From the NCBI RefSeq assembly GCF_001049495.1, contig NZ_CDWI01000001.1, positions 186,001 through 250,000 on the forward strand: a stretch of 64,000 bases of DNA, read 5' to 3'. A model generated the notes under the pieces. The model was not told the origin of the DNA. It was given only the letters and a program-made list of their open reading frames with translations, and did no database searches. The position numbers and the translations under genes are program-made. Shown here piece by piece: positions 44,962-53,019 of the stretch. Within the stretch, counting starts at the first letter, position 1. Every line of letters starts with the position of its first letter. This DNA is from Microbacterium sp. 3J1 (GTDB lineage: Bacteria > Actinomycetota > Actinomycetes > Actinomycetales > Microbacteriaceae).

Positions 44962-45741
44962 TCACAGCGGCGTGACGTAGGCGTTCGTGATGCCACCGTC
45001 GACGACGAAGGCGCTGGCGGTGATGAACGAGGAGTCGTCGGAGGCGAGGAACGCCACCGCGGCCGCCAGCTCCGACGGCTCCGCGAAACGCCCCATCGGC
45101 ACGTGCACCAGGCGACGCTGCGCGCGCTCCGGGTCCTTCGCGAACAGCTCCTGCAGCAGCGGCGTGTTCACGGGGCCCGGGCACAGCGCGTTCACCCGCA
45201 CTCCCTGACGGGCGAACTGCACGCCGAGCTCCCGCGACATCGCCAGCACACCGCCCTTCGATGCGGTGTAGCTGATCTGCGACGTGGCCGATCCCAGCAG
45301 GGCGACGAACGAGGCCGTGTTGATGATGGATCCTCGACCCGCCGGCACCATGTGGCGCAGCGCCGCGCGGCTGCAGAGGTACACGCTCTTCAGGTTCACG
45401 TCCTGCACGCGATCCCAGGCCGGCAGCTCGGTCGTCTCGATCGAGTCGTCGTCGGCGGGCGAGATGCCGGCGTTGTTGAAGGCGATGTCGATGCGACCGA
45501 ACTCCGCGGCGACGCCGTCGAACAGGGTGTTCACCATCGCCTCATCCGCGACGTCCACGGGGCGGAACGCGCCGCCGACCTCGGCGGCGGCCTTCTCTCC
45601 CGTGGCCGGGTCGACGTCGGCGATGATCACGAAGGCGCCCTCCGCGGCGAACCGCTGCGCTGTGGCGAAGCCGATGCCGCTCGCTCCTCCGGTGATGATC
45701 GCGACGCGGTCCTTGAGGCGCTGGGTCAGATCGATGGTCAT
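44962..45741 (-). CDS. SDR family NAD(P)-dependent oxidoreductase
   Basis: 259-residue classical SDR: cofactor motif TGGASGIG at 17-24, an Asp after beta-2 (IIADVDPATG) favouring NAD(H), NNAG as FNNAGIS, and catalytic YTASK. ATG 45741 follows GGAGAG; a longer in-frame reading to 45858 is compositionally unlike protein. It lies 43 bp after the aldehyde dehydrogenase. In the pathway it may oxidise or reduce an alcohol/aldehyde from the amine carbon skeleton. Confidence 0.92.
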   Translation of the reverse strand: MTIDLTQRLKDRVAIITGGASGIGFATAQRFAAEGAFVIIADVDPATGEKAAAEVGGAFRPVDVADEAMVNTLFDGVAAEFGRIDIAFNNAGISPADDDSIETTELPAWDRVQDVNLKSVYLCSRAALRHMVPAGRGSIINTASFVALLGSATSQISYTASKGGVLAMSRELGVQFARQGVRVNALCPGPVNTPLLQELFAKDPERAQRRLVHVPMGRFAEPSELAAAVAFLASDDSSFITASAFVVDGGITNAYVTPL

Positions 45742-45784
45742 GTGTGCTCTCCGTTGCAGGTGGGAAGGGTGGCCGGGGCGGCGA

Positions 45785-47146
45785 TCAGGATTCGTCGGTC
45801 GCGAAGAAGACGTTCTTGGTCTCGGTGAAGTGCTCGGCGGCGTCGGGTCCGAGCTCACGACCGAGGCCCGAGGCCTTCATGCCGCCGAACGGTGTGGCGT
45901 AGCGCACCGACGAGTGCGAGTTCACCGAGAGCACGCCGCTCTGCACGCCACGTGAGACGCGCACCGCGCGACCGAGGCTCTCGGTCCAGATCGAGCCGGC
46001 GAGGCCGTACGCGGTGTCGTTCGCGAGGCGGATCGCATCGGCTTCGTCCTCGAACGGCATCACCGCGACGACGGGGCCGAACACCTCCTGCTGCGCGATC
46101 CGGTCTGTCGGGTCGGCGAGGACGACCGTCGGCGCGAACCAGAATCCCTCCCCGTCCGGCGCACTCCCGCGGAAGGCGATGTTCGCGTCGTCGAGGAAGC
46201 CCGACACGGTGTCACGGTGTGCCGCCGAGATCAGCGGCCCCATGTCGGTGTCGGCACTCGACGGGTCACCGACCCGCCAGGCGGCGACCGCCGGCTCGAG
46301 CATCTCGAGGAACCGGTCGTACACCGAGCGCTGCACGAGGAGTCGGCTGCGGGCGCAGCAGTCCTGCCCGGCGTTGTCGAACACCGAGCCCGGCACCGCC
46401 GCCACCGCCTTCTCGAGATCGGCGTCGGCGAAGACGATGTTCGCGCTCTTGCCGCCGAGCTCCAAGGTCACCGGCTTCAGGGCGCGCGCGCATCCGGCGG
46501 CGACCTCGATGCCGACCTCGGTCGACCCGGTGAAGACGACCTTGCGCACGTCCGGATGCTCGACGAGCCGCTGCCCGACCACGGACCCGGAGCCGGTCAC
46601 CACCTCGAACAGCCCCTCGGGAAGACCCGCCTCCCGGGCGAGCTCCCCGAGGCGGATCGCCGTGAGCGGAGTCAGCTCCGCCGGCTTCAGCACCACGGCG
46701 TTCCCTGCGGCGAGCGCCGGCGCGAACGCCCACGCCGCGATCGTCATCGGGAAGTTCCACGGCACGATGACACCGACCACTCCGTACGGATCGTGGAAGG
46801 TGACATCGAGACCGCCGGCCACGGGGATCTGCCGACCCGACAGCCGCTCGGGGTCTGCGGAGTAGTAGTTGAGCACCTGAGCGACATGGCCGGCCTCCCA
46901 CCGCGCCGAGCCGATCGGATGCCCGGAGTTGAGGACCTCGAGCTGTGCCAGCTCCTCGACCGCAGCCTCGACGACGCGGGCGAACGAGCGGAGCGCGTCG
47001 GCCCGAGCGACCGGAGCGAGTGCGGCCCACCGGCGCTGAGCCGCGACGGCACGCGCGATCGCGGCATCCGTCTCAGCGATGTCGGCTCGGGCCACCTCGC
47101 GGATCGCTGCTCCGGTCGAGGGGTTGATGACTGTGAACGCGCTCAT
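45785..47146 (-). CDS. Aldehyde dehydrogenase
   Basis: 453 residues. General-base Glu229 in LELGGKSAN and the nucleophile in GQDCCAR (Cys263 of the Cys-Cys pair). NAD-binding segment VPWNFPMTIAAWA and FTGSTEVG. The intact Glu marks a hydrolytic ALDH that forms a free acid, in contrast to mmsA. In a gamma-glutamylated-amine route it would oxidise gamma-glutamyl-aminoaldehyde to the acid released by the adjacent hydrolase. ATG 47146 overlaps the hydrolase stop as ATGA. About 20 residues shorter than typical gamma-glutamyl-aminobutyraldehyde dehydrogenases. Confidence 0.93.
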   Translation of the reverse strand: MSAFTVINPSTGAAIREVARADIAETDAAIARAVAAQRRWAALAPVARADALRSFARVVEAAVEELAQLEVLNSGHPIGSARWEAGHVAQVLNYYSADPERLSGRQIPVAGGLDVTFHDPYGVVGVIVPWNFPMTIAAWAFAPALAAGNAVVLKPAELTPLTAIRLGELAREAGLPEGLFEVVTGSGSVVGQRLVEHPDVRKVVFTGSTEVGIEVAAGCARALKPVTLELGGKSANIVFADADLEKAVAAVPGSVFDNAGQDCCARSRLLVQRSVYDRFLEMLEPAVAAWRVGDPSSADTDMGPLISAAHRDTVSGFLDDANIAFRGSAPDGEGFWFAPTVVLADPTDRIAQQEVFGPVVAVMPFEDEADAIRLANDTAYGLAGSIWTESLGRAVRVSRGVQSGVLSVNSHSSVRYATPFGGMKASGLGRELGPDAAEHFTETKNVFFATDES

Positions 47147-47895
47147 CGGGCGTCCTCCTTCCGCCGCGCGGCGAAGGCGCGGGCCTGTGAGATCAGATCG
47201 GCGAAGAGCCGCCGGTCCTCGGCGTTCTCCTCCGGGTGCCACTGCACGCCGACGACGTGGCCGGCCGAGGTGTCGACGAAGGCCTGCACGAGTCCGTCGT
47301 CGGAGTGCGCGGCCGCGACGAGGCCTTCGCCCAAACGATCGACGCCCTGGTGGTGGTAGCTGTGCACGCGCATGCCGGGCTCGCCGAGGATCTCGGCGAG
47401 CGGGGTGTCGACCGCGACCTCGACGTCGTTCTCGGCGAAGACCCCGCCGCCGATGCGGTACTTCTCCGTACCGAGCGACTCGGGCAGGTGCTGCTGCAGG
47501 GTGCCGCCGCGGGCGACGTTCACGAGCTGCAGACCGCGGCAGATCGCGAGCACAGGGATGCCGCGGCGCTCCGCCGCCTGGAACAGCGCGAGCTCCCACG
47601 CGTCGCGGTCGACGCGGGCGGGGTCGGTGAGCGGATGCCGGTCGGCCCCGTAGAGCTCCGGCGCGACGTCGGCACCGCCGGACAGCACGAGCCCGTCCAT
47701 GCCCGAGATCGCCGCGTCGGCGGCATCCGGGTCCTGCGGCGGCAGCAGCAGCGCGATGCCTCCGGACGAGGTCACACTCGTCAGGTACTGCTCGGGCAGG
47801 AACGCCGCTCGGACATCCCACACCCCCTGCTGCGCCCGCTCGAGGTATGTGGTGACGCCGATCAGCGGCGCGGGGTCAGAGGCGCTCGAAGCCAC
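47143..47895 (-). CDS. Gamma-glutamyl-gamma-aminobutyrate hydrolase family peptidase (PuuD-like)
   Basis: 250 residues of the class I glutamine amidotransferase fold. Nucleophile Cys119 in LAICRGLQLVNVARGG, and the His/Glu of the triad in GVQWHPEEN. PuuD releases glutamate from gamma-glutamyl-GABA. The GTG start at 47895 overlaps the end of the ligase gene by 20 bp and no later start fits, as the fold begins PLIGVTTYLE. Coupled by ATGA to the aldehyde dehydrogenase. Confidence 0.93.
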   Translation of the reverse strand: MASSASDPAPLIGVTTYLERAQQGVWDVRAAFLPEQYLTSVTSSGGIALLLPPQDPDAADAAISGMDGLVLSGGADVAPELYGADRHPLTDPARVDRDAWELALFQAAERRGIPVLAICRGLQLVNVARGGTLQQHLPESLGTEKYRIGGGVFAENDVEVAVDTPLAEILGEPGMRVHSYHHQGVDRLGEGLVAAAHSDDGLVQAFVDTSAGHVVGVQWHPEENAEDRRLFADLISQARAFAARRKEDAR

Positions 47896-49231
47896 GGATG
47901 CGCTCCCAGTCGGTGACGGCGGCGTCGTAGGCTTCCACCTCGATGCGCGCCTGGTTCAGATAGTGCTCGACCACGTCGTCGCCGAACGCCGCTCGCGCGA
48001 TCGTCGACTCGCTGAAGAGCCGCGCCGCCTCGCGCAGCGTCGTCGGCAGGTGATCGACGCCCGCCTCGTAGGCGTTGCCGGTGAATCGCTCGGGCAGCGG
48101 CAGCTCGTTCTCGATGCCGTGGAGCCCCCCGGCGATGATCGCCGAGATGGCGAGGTAGGGATTCACGTCCCCTCCGGGCACCCGGTTCTCGACCCGGAGT
48201 CCCGAGCCCGATCCGACCACGCGCAGAGCGCACGTGCGGTTGTCGATTCCCCAGGCGACGCCCGTCGGCGCGAAGCTGCCCTTCGCGAAGCGCTTGTAGG
48301 AGTTGATGTTGGGCGCGAACAGCAGCGTGAACTCGCGAAGCGTGGTGAGGATCCCGGCGATCCAGTGCTCCATGACGGGGCTGAACCCGTGCTCGCCGTC
48401 ACCGGCCATGACGGGAGCGCCCGACTCGTCCCGGAGCGAGAGGTGGATGTGGCAGCTGTTGCCCTCGCGCTCGTTGAACTTGGCCATGAACGTCAGCGAC
48501 TTGCCGTGCTGCTCCGCGATCTCCTTGGCGCCGTTCTTGTAGATCACGTGCTGGTCGGCGGTCTCGCGCACCTCGGCATAGCGGAACGCGATCTCCTGCT
48601 GGCCGAAGTTGCACTCTCCCTTCACGCCCTCGCAGTACATGCCGGCGCCGTCCATGCTGTTGCGGATGTCGCGCAGCAGCGGCTCCATCCGCGTCGAGGC
48701 GAGCAGGTTGTAGTCGACGTTGTAGTCGGTCGCGGGCGTCAGCCCCTCGTACTTGCGCGCCCACGCGTCACGGTAGGTGTCGTCGAAGACGATGAACTCG
48801 AGCTCGGTGCCCGAATACGCGGTCCACCCGCGCTCGGCGAGCCGGTCGCGCTGGCGGTCGAGGATCGCCCGGGGCGACGGTCCGACCGGCTCGCCGTTCT
48901 GCCAGACGAGGTCGGCCATCACGAGTGCGGTGCCGGCGAGCCACGGGATGTTGCGGAGCGTCTCGGCATCCGGTTTCAGCACCATGTCGCCATAGCCGCG
49001 ATCCCATCCCGACATCGCGTAGCCGTCGACCGTGTTCATGTCGACGTCGACGGAGAGCAGGTAGTCGCATGCTTCGGCGCCGTGCGACAGGATGTCCTCC
49101 TGGAACAGCCTCGCCGACACGCGCTTTCCGACCAGCCGCCCCTGCGCATCCGCGAAGGCCACGATCACCGTGTCGATCTCGCCGGCGGCGATGCCGGCGT
49201 CCAGCTGCTCGATGCTCAGGTTGCCCGACAT
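47876..49231 (-). CDS. Glutamine-synthetase-like gamma-glutamyl amine ligase (PuuA/GlnA3/GlnA4-like)
   Basis: 451 residues with GS metal ligands in GTELEFIVF, GQQEIAFRY and NSCHIHLSL and the arginine-containing active-site region RVENRVPGGDVNPYLA. The adenylylation-site tyrosine loop of assimilatory GlnA is not evident. Position at the head of an operon with a PuuD-like hydrolase, an ALDH and an amine permease argues for ATP-dependent glutamylation of an amine rather than ammonia: putrescine (PuuA), polyamines (Streptomyces GlnA3) or ethanolamine (GlnA4). The neighbour permease favours a monoamine such as ethanolamine. Confidence 0.92.
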   Translation of the reverse strand: MSGNLSIEQLDAGIAAGEIDTVIVAFADAQGRLVGKRVSARLFQEDILSHGAEACDYLLSVDVDMNTVDGYAMSGWDRGYGDMVLKPDAETLRNIPWLAGTALVMADLVWQNGEPVGPSPRAILDRQRDRLAERGWTAYSGTELEFIVFDDTYRDAWARKYEGLTPATDYNVDYNLLASTRMEPLLRDIRNSMDGAGMYCEGVKGECNFGQQEIAFRYAEVRETADQHVIYKNGAKEIAEQHGKSLTFMAKFNEREGNSCHIHLSLRDESGAPVMAGDGEHGFSPVMEHWIAGILTTLREFTLLFAPNINSYKRFAKGSFAPTGVAWGIDNRTCALRVVGSGSGLRVENRVPGGDVNPYLAISAIIAGGLHGIENELPLPERFTGNAYEAGVDHLPTTLREAARLFSESTIARAAFGDDVVEHYLNQARIEVEAYDAAVTDWERIRGFERL

Positions 49232-49389
49232 CCGACGCTCCGTTCTCCTGCGGTGAAGCGATCGGCCGACCGGCTTCGCCCTCAGAGTAGATCACCGCGA
49301 GTTCTAAAGGTAGACGAAACCACCATTGACTGTCACAATCATCCGCAAGGTGCACACCCGGCGCCGGCATGCATGCGAACGGAGAGCGG
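49232..49389. promoter_or_regulatory. Divergent promoter region of the glutamylation operon and APC permease
   Basis: 158 bp. For the rightward gene TAGACG (49311-49316) with CACAAT (49334-49339) at 17-bp spacing is a possible promoter; TTGACT at 49326 is another -35-like word. No strong palindrome for GntR was identified. Both flanking genes have good Shine-Dalgarno sequences. Confidence 0.35.
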
Positions 49390-50937
49390 ATGTCTGAGCA
49401 GAGCAGTGAGTCCCGCAAGGTCGCTGGAGCGACCTATACACGCGCCGGGAGTGACTACTTCGAGAAACGCACGCTGAAGAGATCGGCCGGTGTCTGGGGC
49501 CTCTGGGGTCTGGCGGTCGCCGCCGTGATCTCGGGCGACTTCTCGGGATGGAACTTCGGCATCGACTTCGCGGGATTCGGCGGGATGCTGATCGCGTTCG
49601 TGATCCTCGTCGCGATGTACTACGGCATGATCTTCGCGATCGGCGAGATGGCCGCCGCGATGCCGCACACCGGCGGCGCGTATTCGTTCGCCCGCTCGGC
49701 GATGGGCCCCTGGGGCGGCCTGGTGACCGGGGCGGCGGAGACGATCGAGTACGTGGCCACCACGGCGGTGATCGTCTACTTCTCGGCGTCGTACGCCAAC
49801 GGGATCACCAGCGAGCTGCTCGGGCTCGAACTCCCGGGATGGGCGTGGTACCTCATCCTCTACGTCGTCTTCATCGCCCTGAACTCCGCCGGCGCGGCGA
49901 TCTCGTTCCGCTTCGCGATCATCGTCTCGGTGATCTCGATCGGCATCATCCTCGTGTTCTCCGCCATGGCGCTCTTCTCCGGAGCGTTCTCCTGGGACGC
50001 CCTGTGGGACATCGTCCCCGACGAGGGTCAGACCGCGTTCCTTCCTCACGGCGTCCTGCCGATCCTGTTCGCCCTGCCGTTCGCGATGTGGTTCTTCCTC
50101 GGCATCGAGGAGCTGCCGCTCGCGGCGGAGGAGTCGCACAATCCGACCCGCGACATCCCGAAGGCCGGCTTCTGGGCCCGCGGCACCCTCATCGTCACCG
50201 GTCTGCTCGTGCTGTTCCTCAACACGGGCGTGATCGGCGCCGAGGCGACCGGCACGGCAGGAGAGCCGCTGCTCGACGGCTTCCGCGCGATCGTGGGCGA
50301 CCAGCTCGCCGCCGTGCTCGCACTGTTCGCCCTGATCGGACTGCTCGCGTCGCTGCAGGGCATCATGTTCGCGTACGGACGCAACATGTACTCGCTGTCC
50401 CGCGCCGGGTACTACCCGCGCTTCCTGTCGCTCACCGGCAAGCGGCAGACCCCGTGGGTCGCGCTGACCGTCGGCGCCGCCGTCGGCTTCGTCGCCCTCA
50501 TCGTGCTCGACGTGCTGACCGCGGTCGACTCCGAGGGTGCGGGCACGGTCGCCGGCGCGATCGTGCTGAACATCGCGGTCTGGGGCGCGGTCGTCGCCTA
50601 TGGGCTGCAGCTCGTGTCGTTCATCATCCTGCGCAAGAAGTTCCCGAACGTCGATCGCCCGTACGTCAGCCCCTGGGGCATCCCGGGTGCGGTCATCGCG
50701 CTCGTGATCGCCGCACTGATCTTCGTGGGCTTCCTCCTGAACCCGACGTTCGGCCCGGCCATCATCGCGATCGCGATCGTCTACGCCGTGATCCTGCTGG
50801 GATTCGGGTTGTTCTTCCGCCACCGCCTCGTGCTCTCGCCCGAAGAGGAGTACGCGCTGTCGGGCGGCTCGCACGGCGACCCGCAGACCGAGGGCTACGA
50901 CGCCATGGAGGGAGAGGTCTTCGACGGCAAGAGGTGA
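49390..50937 (+). CDS. APC family permease, ethanolamine-permease-like
   Basis: 515 residues, about twelve helices. Features shared with ethanolamine permeases (Eat/EutH-independent, APC superfamily): MAAAMPHTGGAYSFARSAMG, ELPLAAEESHNPTRDIPK and YSLSRAGYYPRFLSLTGKRQ. It probably imports the amine handled by the divergent gamma-glutamylation operon. ATG 49390 follows GGAGAG. Three 15-bp tandem repeats start within its last codons, and the 47-bp direct repeat that bounds the islet begins 46 bp after the stop. Confidence 0.92.
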   Translation: MSEQSSESRKVAGATYTRAGSDYFEKRTLKRSAGVWGLWGLAVAAVISGDFSGWNFGIDFAGFGGMLIAFVILVAMYYGMIFAIGEMAAAMPHTGGAYSFARSAMGPWGGLVTGAAETIEYVATTAVIVYFSASYANGITSELLGLELPGWAWYLILYVVFIALNSAGAAISFRFAIIVSVISIGIILVFSAMALFSGAFSWDALWDIVPDEGQTAFLPHGVLPILFALPFAMWFFLGIEELPLAAEESHNPTRDIPKAGFWARGTLIVTGLLVLFLNTGVIGAEATGTAGEPLLDGFRAIVGDQLAAVLALFALIGLLASLQGIMFAYGRNMYSLSRAGYYPRFLSLTGKRQTPWVALTVGAAVGFVALIVLDVLTAVDSEGAGTVAGAIVLNIAVWGAVVAYGLQLVSFIILRKKFPNVDRPYVSPWGIPGAVIALVIAALIFVGFLLNPTFGPAIIAIAIVYAVILLGFGLFFRHRLVLSPEEEYALSGGSHGDPQTEGYDAMEGEVFDGKR

Positions 50938-50973
50938 GACGGCAAGAGGTGAGCCGGCAAGAGGTGAGCCGGC
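50925..50973 (+). repeat. 15-bp tandem repeat across the APC permease stop codon
   Basis: CGGCAAGAGGTGAGA (50925-50939), CGGCAAGAGGTGAGC (50940-50954), CGGCAAGAGGTGAGC (50955-50969), then CGGC. The first copy includes the TGA stop. Confidence 0.85.
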
Positions 50974-50982
50974 GGGAGGACG

Positions 50983-51029
50983 CGCTACTTGCGGTCGAAG
51001 TCGAACGCCTTGAGCAGTTCGTCGACAGC
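50983..51029. repeat. Left 47-bp direct repeat (attL-like), displaced csoR 3' end
   Basis: Identical over 47 bp to 56499-56545. On the minus strand it encodes the last residues and stop of the CsoR/RcnR-family protein (AVDELLKAFDFDRK), but here the rest of the gene is missing. It marks the left edge of the 5.5-kb islet. Confidence 0.9.
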
Positions 51030-51111
51030 TTTCGTCATTATGCCGGGAGTGCACGAAACGATCCGCATCTGACTTTGTGTGCACGGAAGCACCCGCCGCA
51101 GGATTGGCCGC

Positions 51112-52020
51112 ATGAATTCAGAATCGGCGGGACTGTCACGGCGGACGATACTGCACGGAGGGCTGGCGGGGGCCGCTGCACTCGCCTTCTCCTCTTCGAC
51201 GGCACAGGCGTGGTCGTCCCCGGCCGAACCTTTGAGCAAACGTGGGTTGAAGAGAATCTCTGAGCTGGAGAAGTCCAGCGAAGTGACGATCGGAGTCGTC
51301 GCGGGTGATGGCACACGGGCGCGGATCGAACATCGTGCGGACGAGCTGTTCCCGATGTGCTCCTTGTTCAAGACGCTCCTCGTCGCGGAGCTGCTGGAGC
51401 GGCATTCATACGACTCGGCGTTCTGGTCCAAGACGATCACTTTCACGCCCGACGACATCGTGGTGAACTCGCTGATTACCGCGGCCGACCCTGACGGGCA
51501 GATGACGATCGACGAACTCGCCGATGCCGCGTTGCGGTACAGCGACAACACGGCAGGCAACCTGCTCCTCCGGGAGGTGGGAGGGCCGAGCGGTCTGACC
51601 TCGACCTTGCGGAGAGTGGGCGCACAATGGACTCGTCTGGACCGCTGGGAGCCGGAGTTGAACGAGGCGACGGCTGACGACCCGCGCGACACATCGACGC
51701 CTCGGGAGATTCATCGCCTGTTCTCCGATGCACTCATCGGCTCCCGCCTCGATCAGCTGGGTCGCGCGCGCCTGATGTCATGGATGCTGCAGAACCAGAC
51801 GACGAGCACGCGGATCGGCGCCGCTCTCCCAGAGGGGGCGGAGCTCGCGGACAAGACGGGAGCTGGTGGCTACGGAGTGGTGAACGACGCAGGAGTCGTG
51901 TTCCTCGAGAACCGTGCGGTCTCGCTGGCGATCCTGACGCGCACCAGCGATTCCTCCGCCGTAGGCAACAATGATGTGGTGCGTGACACCGCCAGGATCG
52001 TTCTCGACGACCTGCTCTGA
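51112..52020 (+). CDS. Class A beta-lactamase with Tat signal
   Basis: 302 residues. N-terminal twin-arginine signal (SRRTIL at 9-14, hydrophobic core, cleavage probably after AQA at 31-33). Class A motifs are complete: Ser84-x-x-Lys87 (SLFK), Ser144-Asp-Asn146 (SDN), Glu180-x-x-x-Asn184 (EPELN, the deacylating Glu166 equivalent), and Lys248-Thr-Gly250 (KTG). So an exported, probably active penicillinase. Base composition of the islet is lower in GC than the flanks (62% against 73% in two sampled 60-base lines), suggesting acquisition. Confidence 0.95.
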   Translation: MNSESAGLSRRTILHGGLAGAAALAFSSSTAQAWSSPAEPLSKRGLKRISELEKSSEVTIGVVAGDGTRARIEHRADELFPMCSLFKTLLVAELLERHSYDSAFWSKTITFTPDDIVVNSLITAADPDGQMTIDELADAALRYSDNTAGNLLLREVGGPSGLTSTLRRVGAQWTRLDRWEPELNEATADDPRDTSTPREIHRLFSDALIGSRLDQLGRARLMSWMLQNQTTSTRIGAALPEGAELADKTGAGGYGVVNDAGVVFLENRAVSLAILTRTSDSSAVGNNDVVRDTARIVLDDLL

Positions 52021-52119
52021 ACGACCTAACGGGCGCCCATGTGTTCGGCGGGCTTGGCACACGACCTGCGCGCCGACTCGGTGAGCAGGAGGACCCAACG
52101 AGCTGAATCGGAGACGGAT

Positions 52120-53019
52120 TTGAGGACTACGGCGGATCTCATGCCGACCCTGCGGGTATTGGTCGCCATCGCGGCGACCGGGAGCTTCTCCGCCGCTGCA
52201 GCGGCCTCCCACCTGCCTCAGTCGACAGTGAGCCGACGTATAGCCCGCCTGGAGGCGGCGTTCGGAGTGATGCTACTGGAACGAACAACGCGGTCGGTGC
52301 GTCTGACCGAAATCGGCGCAGTCGTCGTGTCGGCCGCGATGAACCTCCTCCGTGCCGAAGATCGCTTCTTCGAGCAGGTGGAGAATGCCGCGACATCTCG
52401 CGTCGTTCTGCTTCTGCCGTCGGGACTTCGAGCCGAGAACGCTGCGGCGATCGCGGTCCGCGCACGCACGCGCGCCATCCCCTTGGAGGTACGGTCGGCG
52501 CCACTGGAGGATCGTCGCACCGCGTTGCACGCGCGCAACGGCGACTATGTCGTCATCCCCTCCCCCGCTGAGCGCGCCGACTGGCACGTTCCCCTGGGTT
52601 TTGCGGGGCCGGAGGTCGAACAAGTTCCACACGCGTATCCCCTCGAACTCCTGCGACCCTCGCGCGGCGACCACCTCGATGCGCTGGCACCCGTGATCGT
52701 GCTCTCCGACGATGCGGAGACAGAGGCCGGCGCGACGATAAGACGTCACGCGACCGGTGTCGGCCTCGGAGCCGCACAAGTCATCGAAACCGGTCCGATC
52801 GACGGGCTCGCGCGCGTCATCGGTGGGAGCGGCGTAATCTGCTGCAGCGAAGCGGAGGCAGGCACCTGGGGTCTGGCATGGCGTCCCGCTGCTCACATCA
52901 TCATCGGCCGCCACCATCGGCTCGAAGCGAGAAACGGACAGCTGCGTGACACACTTCTGGCTGCGTGTGGCGCAGACCTGGCCCGTGCGCTCGGCGTTCC
53001 GATGAAGAAGGAAGGATGA
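52120..53019 (+). CDS. LysR family transcriptional regulator
   Basis: 299 residues from TTG 52120 (ATG 52141 is an alternative). The HTH is LVAIAATGSFSAAAAASHLP then QSTVSRRIARLEAAFGVMLL. The C-terminal effector domain is recognisable but divergent. Its stop overlaps the start of the second beta-lactamase-like gene (ATGA), while the Tat-exported lactamase lies upstream in the same direction. LysR-type AmpR/PenR proteins control lactamases from a divergent position; here the co-directional coupling is different. The ligand is unknown. Confidence 0.88.
   Translation: MRTTADLMPTLRVLVAIAATGSFSAAAAASHLPQSTVSRRIARLEAAFGVMLLERTTRSVRLTEIGAVVVSAAMNLLRAEDRFFEQVENAATSRVVLLLPSGLRAENAAAIAVRARTRAIPLEVRSAPLEDRRTALHARNGDYVVIPSPAERADWHVPLGFAGPEVEQVPHAYPLELLRPSRGDHLDALAPVIVLSDDAETEAGATIRRHATGVGLGAAQVIETGPIDGLARVIGGSGVICCSEAEAGTWGLAWRPAAHIIIGRHHRLEARNGQLRDTLLAACGADLARALGVPMKKEG

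Noticed and set aside
47876-49231. Assimilatory glutamine synthetase
   Set aside because: Operon context (gamma-glutamyl hydrolase, ALDH, amine permease) and lack of a recognisable adenylylation loop argue for an amine ligase.
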